A stretch of DNA of 64,000 nt, from the NCBI RefSeq assembly GCF_015560805.1, contig NZ_JADMSO010000011.1, forward strand, positions 1 through 64,000, read 5' to 3'. Under the pieces are notes generated by a model. It worked only from the letters and a program-made list of their open reading frames with translations. It had not been told where the DNA came from and did not search any database. Position numbers and translations under genes: made by a program. This document shows positions 32,438 through 42,433 of the stretch, in pieces (position 1 is the first letter of the stretch; the number at the start of each line of letters is the position of its first letter). Origin of the DNA: Mediterraneibacter glycyrrhizinilyticus. GTDB taxonomy: Bacteria; Bacillota; Clostridia; Lachnospirales; Lachnospiraceae.

Positions 32438-33151
32438 TTATACGTTTTCCCGCATTTTTTTCAGGATCTGCTTTTCCATTCTCGACACCTGCACTTGGGA
32501 AATACCGAGCACTTTTCCGATCTGGCTCTGCGTATGATTTGCAAAATACCGCAGATAAATGATCTTCCGCTCCTTGGATCCAAGCGTATTGAGCAGGTCG
32601 TTCAGCAGAAGATGATCCAAAATCCGCTCTTCCTCCCGCTTTTCCCCAGGCAGCTTGTCCATCAGCCGGATCTCCTGTCCGTCTTTTTGATAAATCGATT
32701 TCTGCAGAGATTCAATATCTCCGCTCGCCTCCATCGCCATTGTCAGATCTTCCGTCGATACCGAAAGCGCCTCCGCCAATTCTTCGATCGTCGGATCCCG
32801 TCCGTTTTTTTCCTGTAATTCTTCCTGCTTCAGATATGCCTTGTAGGACAATTCTTTCAGCGAACGGCTCACCTTGATCATCCCGTCGTCTCTCAAAAAA
32901 CGTTTGATCTCCCCGGTGATCATCGGAACTGCATACGTTGAAAATTTCACGTCGTATGACAAGTCAAATTTGTCGATCGCTTTCAGCAAACCGATGCTTC
33001 CGATCTGAAACAGATCTTCGGCTTCCGTTCCTCTCCCTGCAAATCGTTTGACAACGCACCAGATCAGACCTACGTTTTCTTCCACCAATCGTTCTCTCGC
33101 CTCTTTATCCCCTGCGTGCGACTTCCTGATCAGATCGATTGTGTGGTCCAT
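32438..33151 (-). CDS. sigF: sporulation sigma factor SigF
   Basis: A 237-residue sigma-70 family factor for early forespore transcription. Region 2 has EDLFQIGSIGLLKAIDKFD and VKFSTYAVPMITGEIKRFLRDDG; region 3 has LKELSYKAY; region 4 ends with QSQIGKVLGISQVQVSRMEKQILKKMRE. Start 33151 (MDHTIDLIRKS) has GGAAGG 5 nt ahead and overlaps the spoIIAB end by 22 nt. The gene order spoIIAA-spoIIAB-sigF is the standard one. Confidence 0.96.
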   Translation of the reverse strand: MDHTIDLIRKSHAGDKEARERLVEENVGLIWCVVKRFAGRGTEAEDLFQIGSIGLLKAIDKFDLSYDVKFSTYAVPMITGEIKRFLRDDGMIKVSRSLKELSYKAYLKQEELQEKNGRDPTIEELAEALSVSTEDLTMAMEASGDIESLQKSIYQKDGQEIRLMDKLPGEKREEERILDHLLLNDLLNTLGSKERKIIYLRYFANHTQSQIGKVLGISQVQVSRMEKQILKKMRENV

Positions 33152-33585
33152 ATGTTCCTTCCTTTTCCGATTGTTTTTTCCATTGTCACCGTGGTCCCGA
33201 CTCCCGGCTCCGACTCCACCTCGATGCGGTCCATAAACGCCTCCATAAACGCAAACCCCATTCCGGATCGATCCAGATCCGGCTTCGTTGTGAACATCGG
33301 AAGCATCGCCTGTTCCACATTTTCCATGCCGCATCCCTCGTCCCGGATCCGCACGATCAATGTATTTTCCCGGATCCTGCACCGGATCGAGATTTTCCGG
33401 ATATCGCCCTCGTATCCGTGGATGATCGAATTGGTCACAGCTTCCGATACCGCCGTTTTTACATCCGATACCTCTTCCACCGTCGGATTCAGCTGTGTCA
33501 GAAACGCCGCAACCGCAACTCTGGCAAATCCCTCATTTTCCGAACGGCTGTCAAAAATCACTTCCATTTCATTGGTGTCTCTCAT
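33130..33585 (-). CDS. spoIIAB: anti-sigma-F factor and kinase SpoIIAB
   Basis: A 151-residue GHKL-type kinase that holds SigF inactive and phosphorylates SpoIIAA. The ATP-binding motifs are EAVTNSIIHGY (N box), RDEGCGMENVEQA (G1) and DRSGMGFAFMEAFMD (G2). It overlaps spoIIAA by 4 nt. Confidence 0.96.
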   Translation of the reverse strand: MRDTNEMEVIFDSRSENEGFARVAVAAFLTQLNPTVEEVSDVKTAVSEAVTNSIIHGYEGDIRKISIRCRIRENTLIVRIRDEGCGMENVEQAMLPMFTTKPDLDRSGMGFAFMEAFMDRIEVESEPGVGTTVTMEKTIGKGRNIWTTQSI

Positions 33586-33896
33586 CTCTGTTCCTCCTCA
33601 TAGATCTGCATTATTCTTGTCACGCCTGACAACGTCAGTATTTTTTTGATCCGCATGGACGTGTGGACCGCCCATACTTCCCCGTCCACAAGCCGGATCA
33701 GCCGATATCTTCCCATGATCGCCCCGATCCCGGAACTGTCCATAAATTCGGTTCTCTCAAAATCAAAAATTACATATTTGATATGATTTTTCTCGATCAC
33801 CATGTCCGCATTTTTACGGATTTCCTCGGCATGGTGATGATCCACCTCCCTTGGCAGGAAAATGGTCAGGCAGTTTTCCTGTACCTGATATTTCAT
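33582..33896 (-). CDS. spoIIAA: anti-sigma-F factor antagonist SpoIIAA
   Basis: A 104-residue STAS-domain protein. The phosphorylatable serine is in FMDSSGIGAIMGRY. Dephosphorylated SpoIIAA displaces SigF from SpoIIAB. Start 33896 (MKYQVQENC) has GGAGGG about 8 nt ahead; upstream codons belong to the terminator hairpin of the next gene. Confidence 0.96.
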   Translation of the reverse strand: MKYQVQENCLTIFLPREVDHHHAEEIRKNADMVIEKNHIKYVIFDFERTEFMDSSGIGAIMGRYRLIRLVDGEVWAVHTSMRIKKILTLSGVTRIMQIYEEEQR

Positions 33897-33919
33897 GATA
33901 TTCTCCCTCCGTTTTTGCA

Positions 33920-33963
33920 AAAGAAAAGGATGCATCCCCGCTTCCGGATGCATCCTTTTCTTT
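33920..33963 (-). terminator. terminator of the TPR gene
   Basis: AAAGAAAAGGATGCATCC (33920-33937) pairs with GGATGCATCCTTTTCTTT (33946-33963) across 8 nt. The arms provide T-tracts on both strands; on the minus strand it ends the TPR gene ahead of spoIIAA. Confidence 0.88.
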
Positions 33964-34013
33964 CGTAATTTCTTTTTGAATTTCTTCTTGATTTCTTTTT
34001 TGTTTTTCCGTTT

Positions 34014-35375
34014 TTATTGTGCAGGCTGTTCCGGCGCTACCGCGCCCTCCACTGCCGCCTGCGCGATCGCGTCCAGATTCGTCTTCGCTTCCGCCGCATA
34101 TTCGCTGTCCGCAAACTGTTCATAACATTGCTGCAGATACGTCGTTGCCGTCGCCGAATCTCCGCTTCTCATATATGCCAGTCCGAGATTCAAAAGCGCG
34201 CCGCCGGTGTCATAGTTGGCATCCATCTGCACAACTTTTGACAGGTTTTCGATCGCGCCCTCATAATTTGCCGCATTCAATGCCGCTACTCCTGTCTCAT
34301 ACTTGGTCTGACACGCCGCCGGGAAAATTGCCGCTGCAAGTTCATCATATTTCGCCTGCCCCGACGCCCCCAGCGTATCCCGATTGATCAGCACCATCGT
34401 ATCTGCGATCACATCTTCCGTATAGCTTTCTGATTCGTACTGTTCGACCGCCGCCATCAGATTCTCATAGCTGTCTGCCGTCGTCGCCGCATTCTGCGCG
34501 TCCGCCTCGGTATCTGCTCCGGCTGCCCGGTATTGATCCAGCATCCTTGTCTGAGCGCTGACCTGCGCTTCCAGAGCATTGATCCGCTCGCTGGACTCGA
34601 TCACCTGCTTGTTCGTCTCGTCATTCTTCTTCTCCTGCACTGCCGGTGCGATCAGAAACCACACGACTGCCGCGCCGATCAGCGTTCCGATCAGAATGTT
34701 GATCACGGTAAACTTTCCTGCCAGCAGCTTCATCGCATTCTGCGCCGGCTGTATGATCGTTTCATTGCCGAGACTGTACTCGACGGCTCTGCTCTTTTTC
34801 TTCGTCTCTTGTTTCCGCGCTTTCTGTCCTCTGTTCTGCGCCAACTCATGCATATAGCGCAGCGTCAGATCATTTGTCGTGTCCAGCTTACGCGCCGATT
34901 TCAAAACCTGACGCGCTTTTGCATACTGTTCCGTATGTAAATAAAGAAGCGCAAGAAGCTGATAAGCTTTCAAAAACGTCGGATGATCCGTGATCACGCG
35001 CTTTAGCTGGATCAACGCAAGATCTTCCCCGTTCTGCTCACAGTAAGCGAGACACTGATTGTATTTTTTCACCGCCTGGTTGATCACTTCCAGTTCGCCC
35101 GACGCATCCTGGATCCGCTGGATATATTCATTTGCAATATTATCCCGCGGTCTTAAATTCTTACTGATGATCCACTCCACAAGCGCTTCCGCGACTTCTC
35201 CTCTTCCATAATAGACAAGTCCGAGAAGATTTCTTGCCGCAATATTTCCCCTGTTATACTGCAGACTCCGCCGGAGGGATACGATCGCCCCCGACATATC
35301 GCGGATCTTTGCCTTTCCCAATCCATCATTGTACCAGTAATTCGACTGGTGCATGATCTTCTTTGTATAATCCAT
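34014..35375 (-). CDS. TPR membrane protein
   Basis: A 453-residue protein: an N-terminal cytosolic TPR region (about 15-175, e.g. LAYCEQNGEDLALIQLKRVITDHPTFLKAYQLLALLYLHTEQ in part), one TM (about 225-247), a coiled-coil (ESSERINALEAQVSAQTRML) and a C-terminal extracytoplasmic TPR region (about 340-445) with Ala-rich repeats such as YDTGGALLNLGLAYMRSGD. TPR proteins scaffold complexes; the partner is unknown. It lies downstream of folC and has its own terminator. Confidence 0.82.
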   Translation of the reverse strand: MDYTKKIMHQSNYWYNDGLGKAKIRDMSGAIVSLRRSLQYNRGNIAARNLLGLVYYGRGEVAEALVEWIISKNLRPRDNIANEYIQRIQDASGELEVINQAVKKYNQCLAYCEQNGEDLALIQLKRVITDHPTFLKAYQLLALLYLHTEQYAKARQVLKSARKLDTTNDLTLRYMHELAQNRGQKARKQETKKKSRAVEYSLGNETIIQPAQNAMKLLAGKFTVINILIGTLIGAAVVWFLIAPAVQEKKNDETNKQVIESSERINALEAQVSAQTRMLDQYRAAGADTEADAQNAATTADSYENLMAAVEQYESESYTEDVIADTMVLINRDTLGASGQAKYDELAAAIFPAACQTKYETGVAALNAANYEGAIENLSKVVQMDANYDTGGALLNLGLAYMRSGDSATATTYLQQCYEQFADSEYAAEAKTNLDAIAQAAVEGAVAPEQPAQ

Positions 35376-35412
35376 TTATACCCACCGTAATCTTTCCAAC
35401 GTCACTTTTTCG

Positions 35413-35550
35413 TTACTTATTGTTCTGATCCATCACCTGTTTCAGCAGATCCGTCATGTCCGACAGATCCTCCTGATAAACGGCATCCTCAATATCTTCC
35501 ACTTCCAAGCTCGGTTTGAATTTCTTCAGTTCTTCTTCATAATCCAGCAT
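35413..35550 (-). CDS. small acidic protein overlapping the folC end
   Basis: A 45-residue acidic protein starting MLDYEEELKKFKPSLEVED and ending LLKQVMDQNNK, predicted helical. GGGGG lies 8 nt before the ATG at 35550. The gene overlaps the folC 3' end by 25 nt in another frame and is followed by the TPR gene. Short proteins starting MLDYEEEL are, to my knowledge, common after folC in Lachnospiraceae, but no function is known. Confidence 0.6.
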   Translation of the reverse strand: MLDYEEELKKFKPSLEVEDIEDAVYQEDLSDMTDLLKQVMDQNNK

Positions 35551-36863
35551 CCTAAAGACCCCCTTTCTTGGATCAGTTCTTCGATCATCCCCGCCAGATA
35601 AAGAGATCCGAGACAATAAATGCTCCGTCCTCCCTGATTCTCCAGCAGATAATTCCACGCCGTCTCCAGTGTTTCAAACATCAGAACCGGCTGTTCTGTA
35701 TATTTGCGGAATGTCTCACAAAGCCTGTCCAGTCCGGCAGCCCGGCTGTCGGTGATCTGCGTCACAATGTACACATCCGCCTGTACTCTTTTGCACAAAC
35801 ATGCGATCATTTCCTCGTAATCTTTATCTTCCACGGCGGAAAATAAAAGCATCCGTCCGGCTGCATCCTGCCCGTTTCCGCACTGATCCAGCGCTTCAAG
35901 GCTCTGGGCAAACCGTTCCACTGCACTTAAATTATGTGCTCCGTCTACAAAGACGTCCGGCAGTACTTCTTCCATCCGTCCTGCCCAGACTACATCATCC
36001 AGCGCCTTTCTCCAGCGTTCTTTCTTCCCATCTTCACCGAAGAGCATCCGCATCACTTCCAACGCAAGCATCGCGTTCTCCGGCTGGTAGATCCCGGTGT
36101 TATGAAGACTCCAGATAATATCTTCATAATACGCACTCACACAGGAAAATGCAATACGTTTCTGTTCGATTCCGAGAATTTTGAACGCATTTTTCCCGAT
36201 TTTTTTACAGGAAATCCCAAGTGTTTCCGCACGGTTTTCGATCACGGTATCGCTTCCGTTTCCATTTTCAAAAAAGAAAAGCGGTGTGTCCGGTTTTAAG
36301 ATCCCTGCTTTTTCCGCCGCGATCTCTTCCAGTGTATTGCCAAGCAGCGCCATGTGATCCCATCCGATCGAGGTGATCACGGAACATACCGGCGCTTCCA
36401 CCGCATTGGTGGCATCCAGCCTGCCGCCGAGTCCGGTCTCCAACACAGCATACTCGACGCCTGCATCCGCAAACGCCGTCACTGCCATTCCAAATAAAAA
36501 CTCAAAAAATGTCGGGTGAAAAAGCCCGTCCGCTTCCATCACCCGCACCACATCCATCACCTTTTCAAAAACGGAAAGGAACTGCTCATCCGAACATTCC
36601 TCCCCGTCTATCACGATCCGCTCATTTGGCTTTACAAGATGGGGAGAGGTGAACAATCCCACTCTCTTCCCTTCCGCACGGAGCATCGCATCCAGATAAG
36701 TACACACCGAGCCTTTCCCGTTCGTTCCGGCCACATGGATCACTTTTAAGTTTCTCTCCGGATTTCCCAGATAGGAAAGAAAATCTTTTGTATGCTCCGG
36801 TTTATTCTTTTTTGTAAACTTTGGAATTTCCAGAATATAATTGACTGCCTCTCGATACTCCAT
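35526..36863 (-). CDS. folC: folylpolyglutamate synthase/dihydrofolate synthase
   Basis: A 445-residue Mur-ligase-family enzyme adding glutamate to folates. It has the ATP-binding GTNGKGSVCTYLDAML near residue 45, the ligase motif YAVLETGLGGRLDATNAV near 140, and the C-terminal DGAHN near 310. The start codon overlaps the stop of the LTA-synthase-like gene by one base. Confidence 0.94.
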   Translation of the reverse strand: MEYREAVNYILEIPKFTKKNKPEHTKDFLSYLGNPERNLKVIHVAGTNGKGSVCTYLDAMLRAEGKRVGLFTSPHLVKPNERIVIDGEECSDEQFLSVFEKVMDVVRVMEADGLFHPTFFEFLFGMAVTAFADAGVEYAVLETGLGGRLDATNAVEAPVCSVITSIGWDHMALLGNTLEEIAAEKAGILKPDTPLFFFENGNGSDTVIENRAETLGISCKKIGKNAFKILGIEQKRIAFSCVSAYYEDIIWSLHNTGIYQPENAMLALEVMRMLFGEDGKKERWRKALDDVVWAGRMEEVLPDVFVDGAHNLSAVERFAQSLEALDQCGNGQDAAGRMLLFSAVEDKDYEEMIACLCKRVQADVYIVTQITDSRAAGLDRLCETFRKYTEQPVLMFETLETAWNYLLENQGGRSIYCLGSLYLAGMIEELIQERGSLGCWIMKKN

Positions 36864-39070
36864 TATTCTTTCGCCTCTGCAAATGCATTTCTTCCGGTCT
36901 CCACCGCATCCGGATCCGCCGGAAGTTCCGTCAATGTGCCGTCGTTGTATTCAAATTCCACCGAAGTCCGAAAGATCGTATTGCTCGATCCGACCTGAGC
37001 CGCCATCACAATATCGCCGTCCTTTAATTCGGACTTCTTCAGATCCACTCTCGTATTATTTAAGAATGACGTCGGCTGCTTCTCTCCATTGATATAGACT
37101 TTTGTCTGCTTCGTGAAGTTTTCACCGTAAATACTGTACGTTCCGTCTGCCTGCTCCACGAGATCGGTAATGATCGTGTCGTTCACGCCCATGACCATAT
37201 GCCCCTCGGTGATCGGTTTTCCGTTTTCCTCATAAATATACTGATCGCCATACAAAATGTCATACTGCAGAAGTTCCAGATCCGCCAGATAATTTTTCGT
37301 CTGGTGGCGGGTCTGATGGTAGTTGAATACCGTTCCCGCATGAATATCCAGCCGTTCAAATACTTCCGCCATGATCTGATATGCCGCATAATTGCCGTCT
37401 TTCTTTTCCAGACCGATGTTATCCCAGATCACATAATTGGTGTTGTAGAGATACCGGCTCTTCAGATCTTTCGCTTCCAGATCCATCGTCGGCAGGTGAT
37501 CCCCGTAAAATACGACGACGGTCGGCTCTCCGCGTTCTTCCAGTGCCGCCACGAGGTCTCCTGCAAATTTGTCCATCTCGTAGACTTCATTTACATAATA
37601 TTCCCACGCATTGCGTTTGCCCTCGTCCTCCACGCCGTCCACTTTGATCGTCGGATTTTCCAAGGTCGGCTCCGTCGGATAATCACCGTGCCCCTGCACG
37701 CTGATCGTAAACACGAAATCCTGTCCCTCGGTCGTATCCATCGAATCCAGGATATTCGGGATCAACACGTCGTCGGTCGCCCATCCTTTCGGCGTCATCC
37801 GCAGGATGTTCATAAACTCTTTGCTTGTATAATGATCGAATCCCATATGGTTGAATACCTGTGCACGGCTGTAAAAATTACCGCCGTTGTTGTGCAGCGC
37901 CTCCGTCCCATATCCAAGGGAGCCAAGCGCCGACGCCGCGCTCTCGATCACTTTCGTCTTTCCATACGTCTTGTACGGATATTCACCCGGACCGAAGAAT
38001 CGCATGCTCATGCCTGTCAATACTTCAAACTCGGTATTCGCGGTTCCTGCTCCGACCGACGGTACTTTGAAATATCCGCTGGAATATTTGCTGTACATTT
38101 CCCGTAAGTTCGGGATCGGATCTTCCGAGAACTGCAGCCATTCCACTTCTGTCGGATCGAAATAGGATTCCAGCTGCACAAATAAAATGTTCGGCAGTTC
38201 TTCCTCGCTTCTTCCGGTTTCATTGACTGTGATCGCGCCGTCATTGCCGATCTTTGCCATCGTCTCCTCACTGTATCCGACCGGTTCGGAAATTCCGGTA
38301 TTGAACAGACTGGCGGTAAAACAGTACGGGAATCCGTAATCTTCATATGCAAACGCGATATTTCCGAAATAATTGGAGATGACACGTTTATCGATCGCAA
38401 TGTCAGTCAGCGCAACGTAAGCAAACACCGAGACAGCCACACCGCAAAGCGCGATCACACGATGGATCTTTCCGGTATACTGTCCGCCTCTCCGCCACAT
38501 CGAAATCACCCAGAGTACGACCGCCGCGATCCCGACGATCAGCAGGATCAACTCCACCGTATTAAAATAATTTCCGGTCAAAGACAATGCGTCCGAAAGT
38601 ACTTTGAGATCCTGCGCGTTAAACGGTGTTACACGCTTCATCAGCAAATATCCGTTGCACGCTCCTAAAAACAGCCAGAACACACTGAGCAGGATCCGGG
38701 CAAATACACGCCGCTTCACAAGATACACGATTGAAAATGTTGCAAAGATCAAAAATGCATTGAACAGAAATACTTTCGGCGTTCCTACCATATAATCCCA
38801 GGCTTCAAACAGGGAATGTCTTGAAATCACTTCTATAAAAAAGTTCAGCACACATGCCAGCAAATAGTGAAAAATCAGAGACGTCCGGTTCATAAAACGG
38901 TAAACCGGCTGCATTTTCTTTGCAAACCGGCTGTTTCGCCGCTGTTCCAAGATCCGGGCTCTCCGCTCTTTCTTCGCCTGCCATGCAGCTTTCATCGTTT
39001 CCTTATCCATCTGTCTCATTTTTTGAAAAAAACCTTTGACATTCGGTTTCTTTATATGAAACTGCTTCAT
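36863..39070 (-). CDS. LTA synthase family sulfatase-like membrane enzyme with C-terminal Ig-like domain
   Basis: A 735-residue protein: a basic N-terminal cytosolic segment (about 1-60), five TMs (about 70-240), then an extracellular sulfatase domain (about 290-620) with VQLESYFDPTEVEW, the nucleophile threonine in GAGTANTEFEVLTG, and VVFYGDHLPT. These match LtaS-type phosphoglycerol transferases that use a Thr nucleophile and Mn2+. The last 90 residues (GTYSIYGENFTKQTKVYINGE...) look like an IPT/Ig-like domain, which standard LtaS lacks. GAGG lies 6-8 nt before the start. The polymer made is uncertain. Confidence 0.85.
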   Translation of the reverse strand: MKQFHIKKPNVKGFFQKMRQMDKETMKAAWQAKKERRARILEQRRNSRFAKKMQPVYRFMNRTSLIFHYLLACVLNFFIEVISRHSLFEAWDYMVGTPKVFLFNAFLIFATFSIVYLVKRRVFARILLSVFWLFLGACNGYLLMKRVTPFNAQDLKVLSDALSLTGNYFNTVELILLIVGIAAVVLWVISMWRRGGQYTGKIHRVIALCGVAVSVFAYVALTDIAIDKRVISNYFGNIAFAYEDYGFPYCFTASLFNTGISEPVGYSEETMAKIGNDGAITVNETGRSEEELPNILFVQLESYFDPTEVEWLQFSEDPIPNLREMYSKYSSGYFKVPSVGAGTANTEFEVLTGMSMRFFGPGEYPYKTYGKTKVIESAASALGSLGYGTEALHNNGGNFYSRAQVFNHMGFDHYTSKEFMNILRMTPKGWATDDVLIPNILDSMDTTEGQDFVFTISVQGHGDYPTEPTLENPTIKVDGVEDEGKRNAWEYYVNEVYEMDKFAGDLVAALEERGEPTVVVFYGDHLPTMDLEAKDLKSRYLYNTNYVIWDNIGLEKKDGNYAAYQIMAEVFERLDIHAGTVFNYHQTRHQTKNYLADLELLQYDILYGDQYIYEENGKPITEGHMVMGVNDTIITDLVEQADGTYSIYGENFTKQTKVYINGEKQPTSFLNNTRVDLKKSELKDGDIVMAAQVGSSNTIFRTSVEFEYNDGTLTELPADPDAVETGRNAFAEAKE

Positions 39071-39091
39071 CAGTAACCTCTCTTTTCTAAT

Positions 39092-39117
39092 GGCTCCCAC
39101 CAAAAACTGTGGGAGCC
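39092..39117. terminator. hairpin between valS and the LTA-synthase-like gene
   Basis: GGCTCCCAC and GTGGGAGCC pair perfectly around 8 nt. No U-tract follows on the minus strand (ATTAGAAAAG), so it may only weaken read-through or protect the valS 3' end. Confidence 0.5.
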
Positions 39118-39172
39118 GCTCTCTAATCTTCCGGTTCCGCCCCCTGCAAAACTCTTTTTGTTTTTCTAAAGA

Positions 39173-41821
39173 CTACCGCGCAAGTCCTTTCATCCGCTCC
39201 TGTACATTCGCAAGCATCTGCGTATATTTTTCTAACTTCTCTTTCTCTTCCTGTACCTTTGCCTCCGGCGCTTTGCTGACAAACCGCTCATTGGAAAGCA
39301 TTCCTTTGGCGCGCGCGATCTCTTTTGTCAGTTTTTCTTCTTCTTTTTTCAGACGTTCCAGTTCCTGCTCAAAGTCAACCAAGTCCTCAAGCGGCAGATA
39401 AACAGTCGCTCCCGGAACAACGATCGATACCGCGTCTTCGGCAACATCCTTTTTCTCGTTATCCGCTACGATCTCATTTGCGAGCATCAGCGGAAGAACC
39501 GAATCTTTCATCGCATCCACACCGGCAAGCAGCTCTGCATCTTCACTGATGACAAATACTTTTGTCCGGCGGTTGTTCGGCACATTCATCTCCGCGCGCA
39601 TATTCCGGATGCCTCTTGTGATATCTTTAATATGCTCTACGGCTGTCTCGTCTGCCGGGAAATTCCACTCGTCTTTGTAAACCGGCCAGGAGGACATCAT
39701 CAAAGATTCCTCTTCCGGAACAAGCGCTCCGTAGATTTCCTCTGTGATAAACGGCATGAACGGATGCAGAAGCTTAAGCGCATTGCCGAGAACCGTTTTC
39801 AGTACCCAGAGCGCACAGTTTGCAGCTTCCGGATTCTCTTCCGCGTGATAGATACGATATTTTGCCATCTCCACATACCAGTCGCAGAACTCATCCCATA
39901 CAAAATCATATACTTTCTGTACCGCGATCCCGAGCTCATATTTGTCCATATTCTCCGTCACATCTTTTGCCAACGTATTGACTCTGGAGAGGATCCATTT
40001 GTCCGCTGTTGTCAGAAGCGACGCATCCGGCTTCGTCACGCCCTCTTCTTTCATATTCATCAGAATAAATCTGGACGCATTCCATACTTTGTTGGCAAAG
40101 TTACGGCTTGCCTCCACACGTTCGTTGTAGAAGCGCATATCATTTCCCGGCGCATTTCCGGTTACAAGCGTCAGACGCAGTGCATCCGCGCCGTACTGGT
40201 CGATGATCTCCAGCGGATCGATCCCGTTTCCTAAAGATTTGCTCATCTTGCGCCCCTGAGAATCCCGGACAAGCCCGTGGATCAATACGGTGTGGAACGG
40301 CGTTTTTCCGGTATGTTCCAGTCCGGAGAATACCATACGGATCACCCAGAAGAAAATGATGTCATATCCGGTTACAAGTACGTCTGTCGGATAGAAGTAG
40401 TCCAACTCTTCTGTATTTTCCGGCCATCCCAATGTGGAGAACGGCCACAGCGCAGAACTGAACCATGTATCCAACGTATCCTCATCCTGTGTAAAATGCG
40501 TGCATCCGCAGTGCGGGCATTTCTCCGGCATTTCTCTTGCCACAACAAATTCGCCGCACTCGTCACAGTAATATGCCGGGATCCGGTGTCCCCACCAGAT
40601 CTGACGGGAAATACACCAGTCTTTGATATTTTCCAGCCAGTGCAGATAAATCTTGTCAAAACGCTCCGGCACGAATTTCAATTCCCCACTCTTTAATGCC
40701 TCGATCGCCGGTTTCGCCAGTTCTTCCATCTTTACAAACCACTGCTGTTTGATCAGCGGTTCCACAGTCGTACCACAGCGGTCATGCGTTCCTACATTAT
40801 GGGAATGCGGTTCTACTTTCACAAGGTATCCTTGTTCTTCCAGATCTTTGACGATCGCTTTTCTCGCTTCATAACGATCCATTCCCGCATATTTTCCGCC
40901 CTTTTCATTGATCGTCGCATCATCGTTCATGATGTTGATCTCCGGCAGATTGTGGCGTTTTCCAACCTCAAAGTCATTCGGGTCATGTGCCGGCGTGATC
41001 TTCACGGCTCCGGTTCCGAATTCTTTGTCTACATAATAATCCGCAACAACCGGAATCTCTTTGTTTACAAGCGGAAGCAGAACCGTCTTGCCTACAATAT
41101 CTTTATACCGCTCGTCATCCGGATGTACTGCGATCGCGGAATCCCCGAGCATCGTCTCCGGACGTGTCGTCGCGATCTCAAGGAAACGGTCTGTTCCGAC
41201 GATCGGATATTTGATATGCCAGAAATGTCCGTCCTGTTCCTCGTGCTCTACTTCCGCGTCGGACAGGGACGTCTTGCAGACCGGACACCAGTTGATGATC
41301 CGGGATCCTTTGTAAATATATCCTTTTTCATACAGCTTGATGAACACTTCTTCTACCGCTTTGGAACAGCCCTCGTCCATCGTGAAACGCTCTCTGTCCC
41401 AGTCACAGGAAACGCCCAGCTTTTTCAGCTGTCCCTCGATCGTTCCCGCGTACTCCTCTTTCCACTGCCATGTACGCTCCAAAAATCTCTCGCGTCCCAG
41501 TTCTTTCTTATCGATTCCCTCTTCTTTGAGCTGGTTCGTTACTTTTACTTCCGTTGAGATCGCCGCATGGTCCGTTCCCGGGATCCAAAGTGCATTGTAC
41601 CCCTCCATTCTCTTATAGCGGATCAAAATGTCCTGCAATGTGTTGTCGAGCGCATGTCCCATATGCAGCTTTCCTGTAATATTCGGAGGTGGCATCACCG
41701 TTGTAAACGGTTTCTTGCTGCGGTCTACCTCCGCGTGAAAATATTTATTTTCACACCATTTCTCATACAATTTTTCTTCAATCTCTTTTGGATTGTAAGT
41801 TTTTGCCAATTCTTTATTCAT
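39173..41821 (-). CDS. valS: valyl-tRNA synthetase
   Basis: An 882-residue class I synthetase. The HIGH motif is [15 protein letters not shown] near 52, the editing domain covers about 190-340 ([18 protein letters not shown]), zinc-type cysteines occur in CDECG and CPHCGC near 415-435, and KMSKSLGN lies near 525. A C-terminal coiled-coil arm (about 820-882) is typical of ValRS. A T-box leader precedes it. Confidence 0.97.
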   Translation of the reverse strand: MNKELAKTYNPKEIEEKLYEKWCENKYFHAEVDRSKKPFTTVMPPPNITGKLHMGHALDNTLQDILIRYKRMEGYNALWIPGTDHAAISTEVKVTNQLKEEGIDKKELGRERFLERTWQWKEEYAGTIEGQLKKLGVSCDWDRERFTMDEGCSKAVEEVFIKLYEKGYIYKGSRIINWCPVCKTSLSDAEVEHEEQDGHFWHIKYPIVGTDRFLEIATTRPETMLGDSAIAVHPDDERYKDIVGKTVLLPLVNKEIPVVADYYVDKEFGTGAVKITPAHDPNDFEVGKRHNLPEINIMNDDATINEKGGKYAGMDRYEARKAIVKDLEEQGYLVKVEPHSHNVGTHDRCGTTVEPLIKQQWFVKMEELAKPAIEALKSGELKFVPERFDKIYLHWLENIKDWCISRQIWWGHRIPAYYCDECGEFVVAREMPEKCPHCGCTHFTQDEDTLDTWFSSALWPFSTLGWPENTEELDYFYPTDVLVTGYDIIFFWVIRMVFSGLEHTGKTPFHTVLIHGLVRDSQGRKMSKSLGNGIDPLEIIDQYGADALRLTLVTGNAPGNDMRFYNERVEASRNFANKVWNASRFILMNMKEEGVTKPDASLLTTADKWILSRVNTLAKDVTENMDKYELGIAVQKVYDFVWDEFCDWYVEMAKYRIYHAEENPEAANCALWVLKTVLGNALKLLHPFMPFITEEIYGALVPEEESLMMSSWPVYKDEWNFPADETAVEHIKDITRGIRNMRAEMNVPNNRRTKVFVISEDAELLAGVDAMKDSVLPLMLANEIVADNEKKDVAEDAVSIVVPGATVYLPLEDLVDFEQELERLKKEEEKLTKEIARAKGMLSNERFVSKAPEAKVQEEKEKLEKYTQMLANVQERMKGLAR

Positions 41822-41881
41822 AGTGCCTCCTTTACAAATTCCCCCGCTTTTTTGTCTTCTTCACTCTTTTTTCACATTTTC

Positions 41882-42150
41882 AAAAGAAAAAGCCCTTTGC
41901 ATTGCTGCAAAGGGCGAAACATATCCGCGGTACCACCTTTTTTGTCACTCTTGGTTCTGTAACGTAAACCACCACGAAACAACCTCATCCTCTGCCGGGT
42001 TCTTCCTGATTCCCACGCTTTCGGTTCGACTGTCCGGTTCAGAAGCTACCTTCCACAATCCTGATTCTGAAGCTGCCTTTCAGCCGATGGACAACTCTCT
42101 CTGACAGACAGAGTATGTGTACTCCTCTTCCTCACTACCACTTTGTCTTT
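41882..42150 (-). ncRNA. T-box riboswitch controlling valS
   Basis: On the minus strand the leader shows a stem I region with GAAGAGGAGUA and AGAGAG, followed by UUCUGAACC, and the T-box core GGUGGUACCGCGG (41925-41937). The terminator GCCCTTTGCA/TGCAAAGGGC follows (41892-41915) with a T-run. A GUA just before GCUUCUGAACC (42048-42050) would be the specifier for valine. Uncharged tRNA-Val would favour the antiterminator. Confidence 0.92.
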
Positions 42151-42232
42151 TGCTGTATTGAAAAATCAACTAAAGACTATCATATCGGGCAAAAAAGGAT
42201 TTGTCAACACTGTTTCTGGAATTATAAGAAAT

Positions 42233-42415
42233 TCATGCATCCGGCATAATGATTGCCGCGACAAAATATGCAATGATCCCTGTTCCGAAACTGCATGCTG
42301 CAACAAGCACCCAGCCGAGCCGTACCAGCGTCGGATCGATATTAAAATACTCCGCGACACCTCCGCATACACCACAGATCATTCTGTTTTCTCTTGAACG
42401 AAATAGTTTCTTCAT
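42233..42415 (-). CDS. PspC-domain protein
   Basis: A 60-residue membrane protein: MKKLFRSRENRMICGVCGGVAEYFNIDP is the PspC signature, followed by one or two TMs (about 33-55). The start at 42415 has GAGGT about 10 nt ahead. It closes the PadR-DUF1700-DUF4097 operon and probably senses membrane stress. Confidence 0.88.
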   Translation of the reverse strand: MKKLFRSRENRMICGVCGGVAEYFNIDPTLVRLGWVLVAACSFGTGIIAYFVAAIIMPDA

Positions 42416-42433
42416 AATTATATACACCTCTTC

